Positions 5,153 to 5,250 of a stretch of DNA of 5,250 nucleotides are shown here, one piece after another. The DNA lies in NCBI GenBank assembly GCA_031380225.1, contig JANNFX010000125.1, forward strand, positions 1-5,250. The letters run 5' to 3'. The stretch's first letter is position 1. Each line of letters begins with the position of its first letter. Source of the DNA: JANNFX01 sp031380225 (lineage in GTDB: Bacteria > Pseudomonadota > Alphaproteobacteria > Rhizobiales > Hyphomicrobiaceae). The notes below the pieces were generated by a model. It did not search any database. It was not told where the DNA came from and saw nothing but the letters and a program-made list of their open reading frames with translations. The position numbers and the translations under genes were made by a program.

Positions 5153-5250
5153 TTACCGCCGCAAAATAGCCTGCAACACGTTGCGGACGCCAATAGCGCC
5201 GACGAGGCGGTCTTCATCGTCGAACAACGCAACTGGCGCGACGCCGGATT
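5153..5250 (-). CDS. C-terminal end of a CBS-domain protein, possibly the ATP-binding subunit of a glycine betaine/proline ABC transporter (partial)
   Basis: On the minus strand an open frame enters from the right edge and ends at TAA (5155-5153). The visible 31 residues include APVALFDDEDRLVGAIG followed by VRNVLQAILRR. This pattern, a strand then an acidic turn with D-R-L-V-G-A-I then a helix, is typical of the last part of a CBS domain. ProV/OpuAA/ChoV-type ATPases for glycine betaine end in CBS domains, and the neighbouring betaine-degradation operon makes such a transporter plausible. The ATPase domain is outside the window, so other CBS proteins remain possible. The gene converges on gbcB, and I see no clear intrinsic terminator downstream of its stop. 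Confidence 0.55.
   Translation of the reverse strand, partial: SGVAPVALFDDEDRLVGAIGVRNVLQAILRR

Noticed and set aside
4978..5232. 84-codon minus-strand open frame at the right edge
   Set aside because: It is out of frame with the CBS-like C-terminus in the same stretch, which has the better protein signature, and it continues far into repeats.

Overview
The window looks like part of an alphaproteobacterial chromosome, most likely from the order Hyphomicrobiales/Rhizobiales (Bradyrhizobium/Afipia/Rhodoplanes-like). This is inferred from moderately high GC, from protein sequence character, and from intergenic palindromes of the GTCATCCCGGCGAAGGCCGGG type that are common in those genomes. No taxonomic marker gene is present, so the placement is tentative.

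Positions 1-4202 hold four tightly packed plus-strand genes that read as one operon for glycine betaine breakdown. They are an electron transfer flavoprotein (ETF) alpha subunit that runs in from the left edge, an ETF beta subunit overlapping it by 4 bp, the Rieske-type glycine betaine monooxygenase GbcA, and its FAD/[2Fe-2S] reductase GbcB. The expected chemistry is that GbcB passes electrons from NAD(P)H to GbcA, which oxidatively demethylates glycine betaine to dimethylglycine and formaldehyde. The ETF pair belongs to the subfamily usually encoded beside the dimethylglycine dehydrogenase genes dgcA/dgcB, and would carry electrons from that next step to the respiratory chain. dgcA/dgcB are therefore expected upstream, outside the window.

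Positions 4203-5152 are about 950 bp without a convincing gene, lying between two convergent 3' ends. The stretch is packed with inverted repeats. An 84-bp near-perfect palindrome supplies the gbcB stop codon. A roughly 325-bp MITE-like element has imperfect terminal inverted repeats and a 7-bp flanking direct repeat (ATAATTT), and it contains a nested 27-bp perfect inverted pair of REP-like sequences. A further 306-bp segment is bounded by a 25-bp imperfect inverted repeat.

At the right edge (5153-5250, minus strand) a short C-terminal fragment resembles the end of a CBS domain. In this context it may be the ATP-binding subunit of a glycine betaine/proline ABC transporter, but only 31 codons are visible.

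I see no clear new biological system. The genes are a known pathway, and the least explained material is the layered repeat structure between 4198 and 5129.
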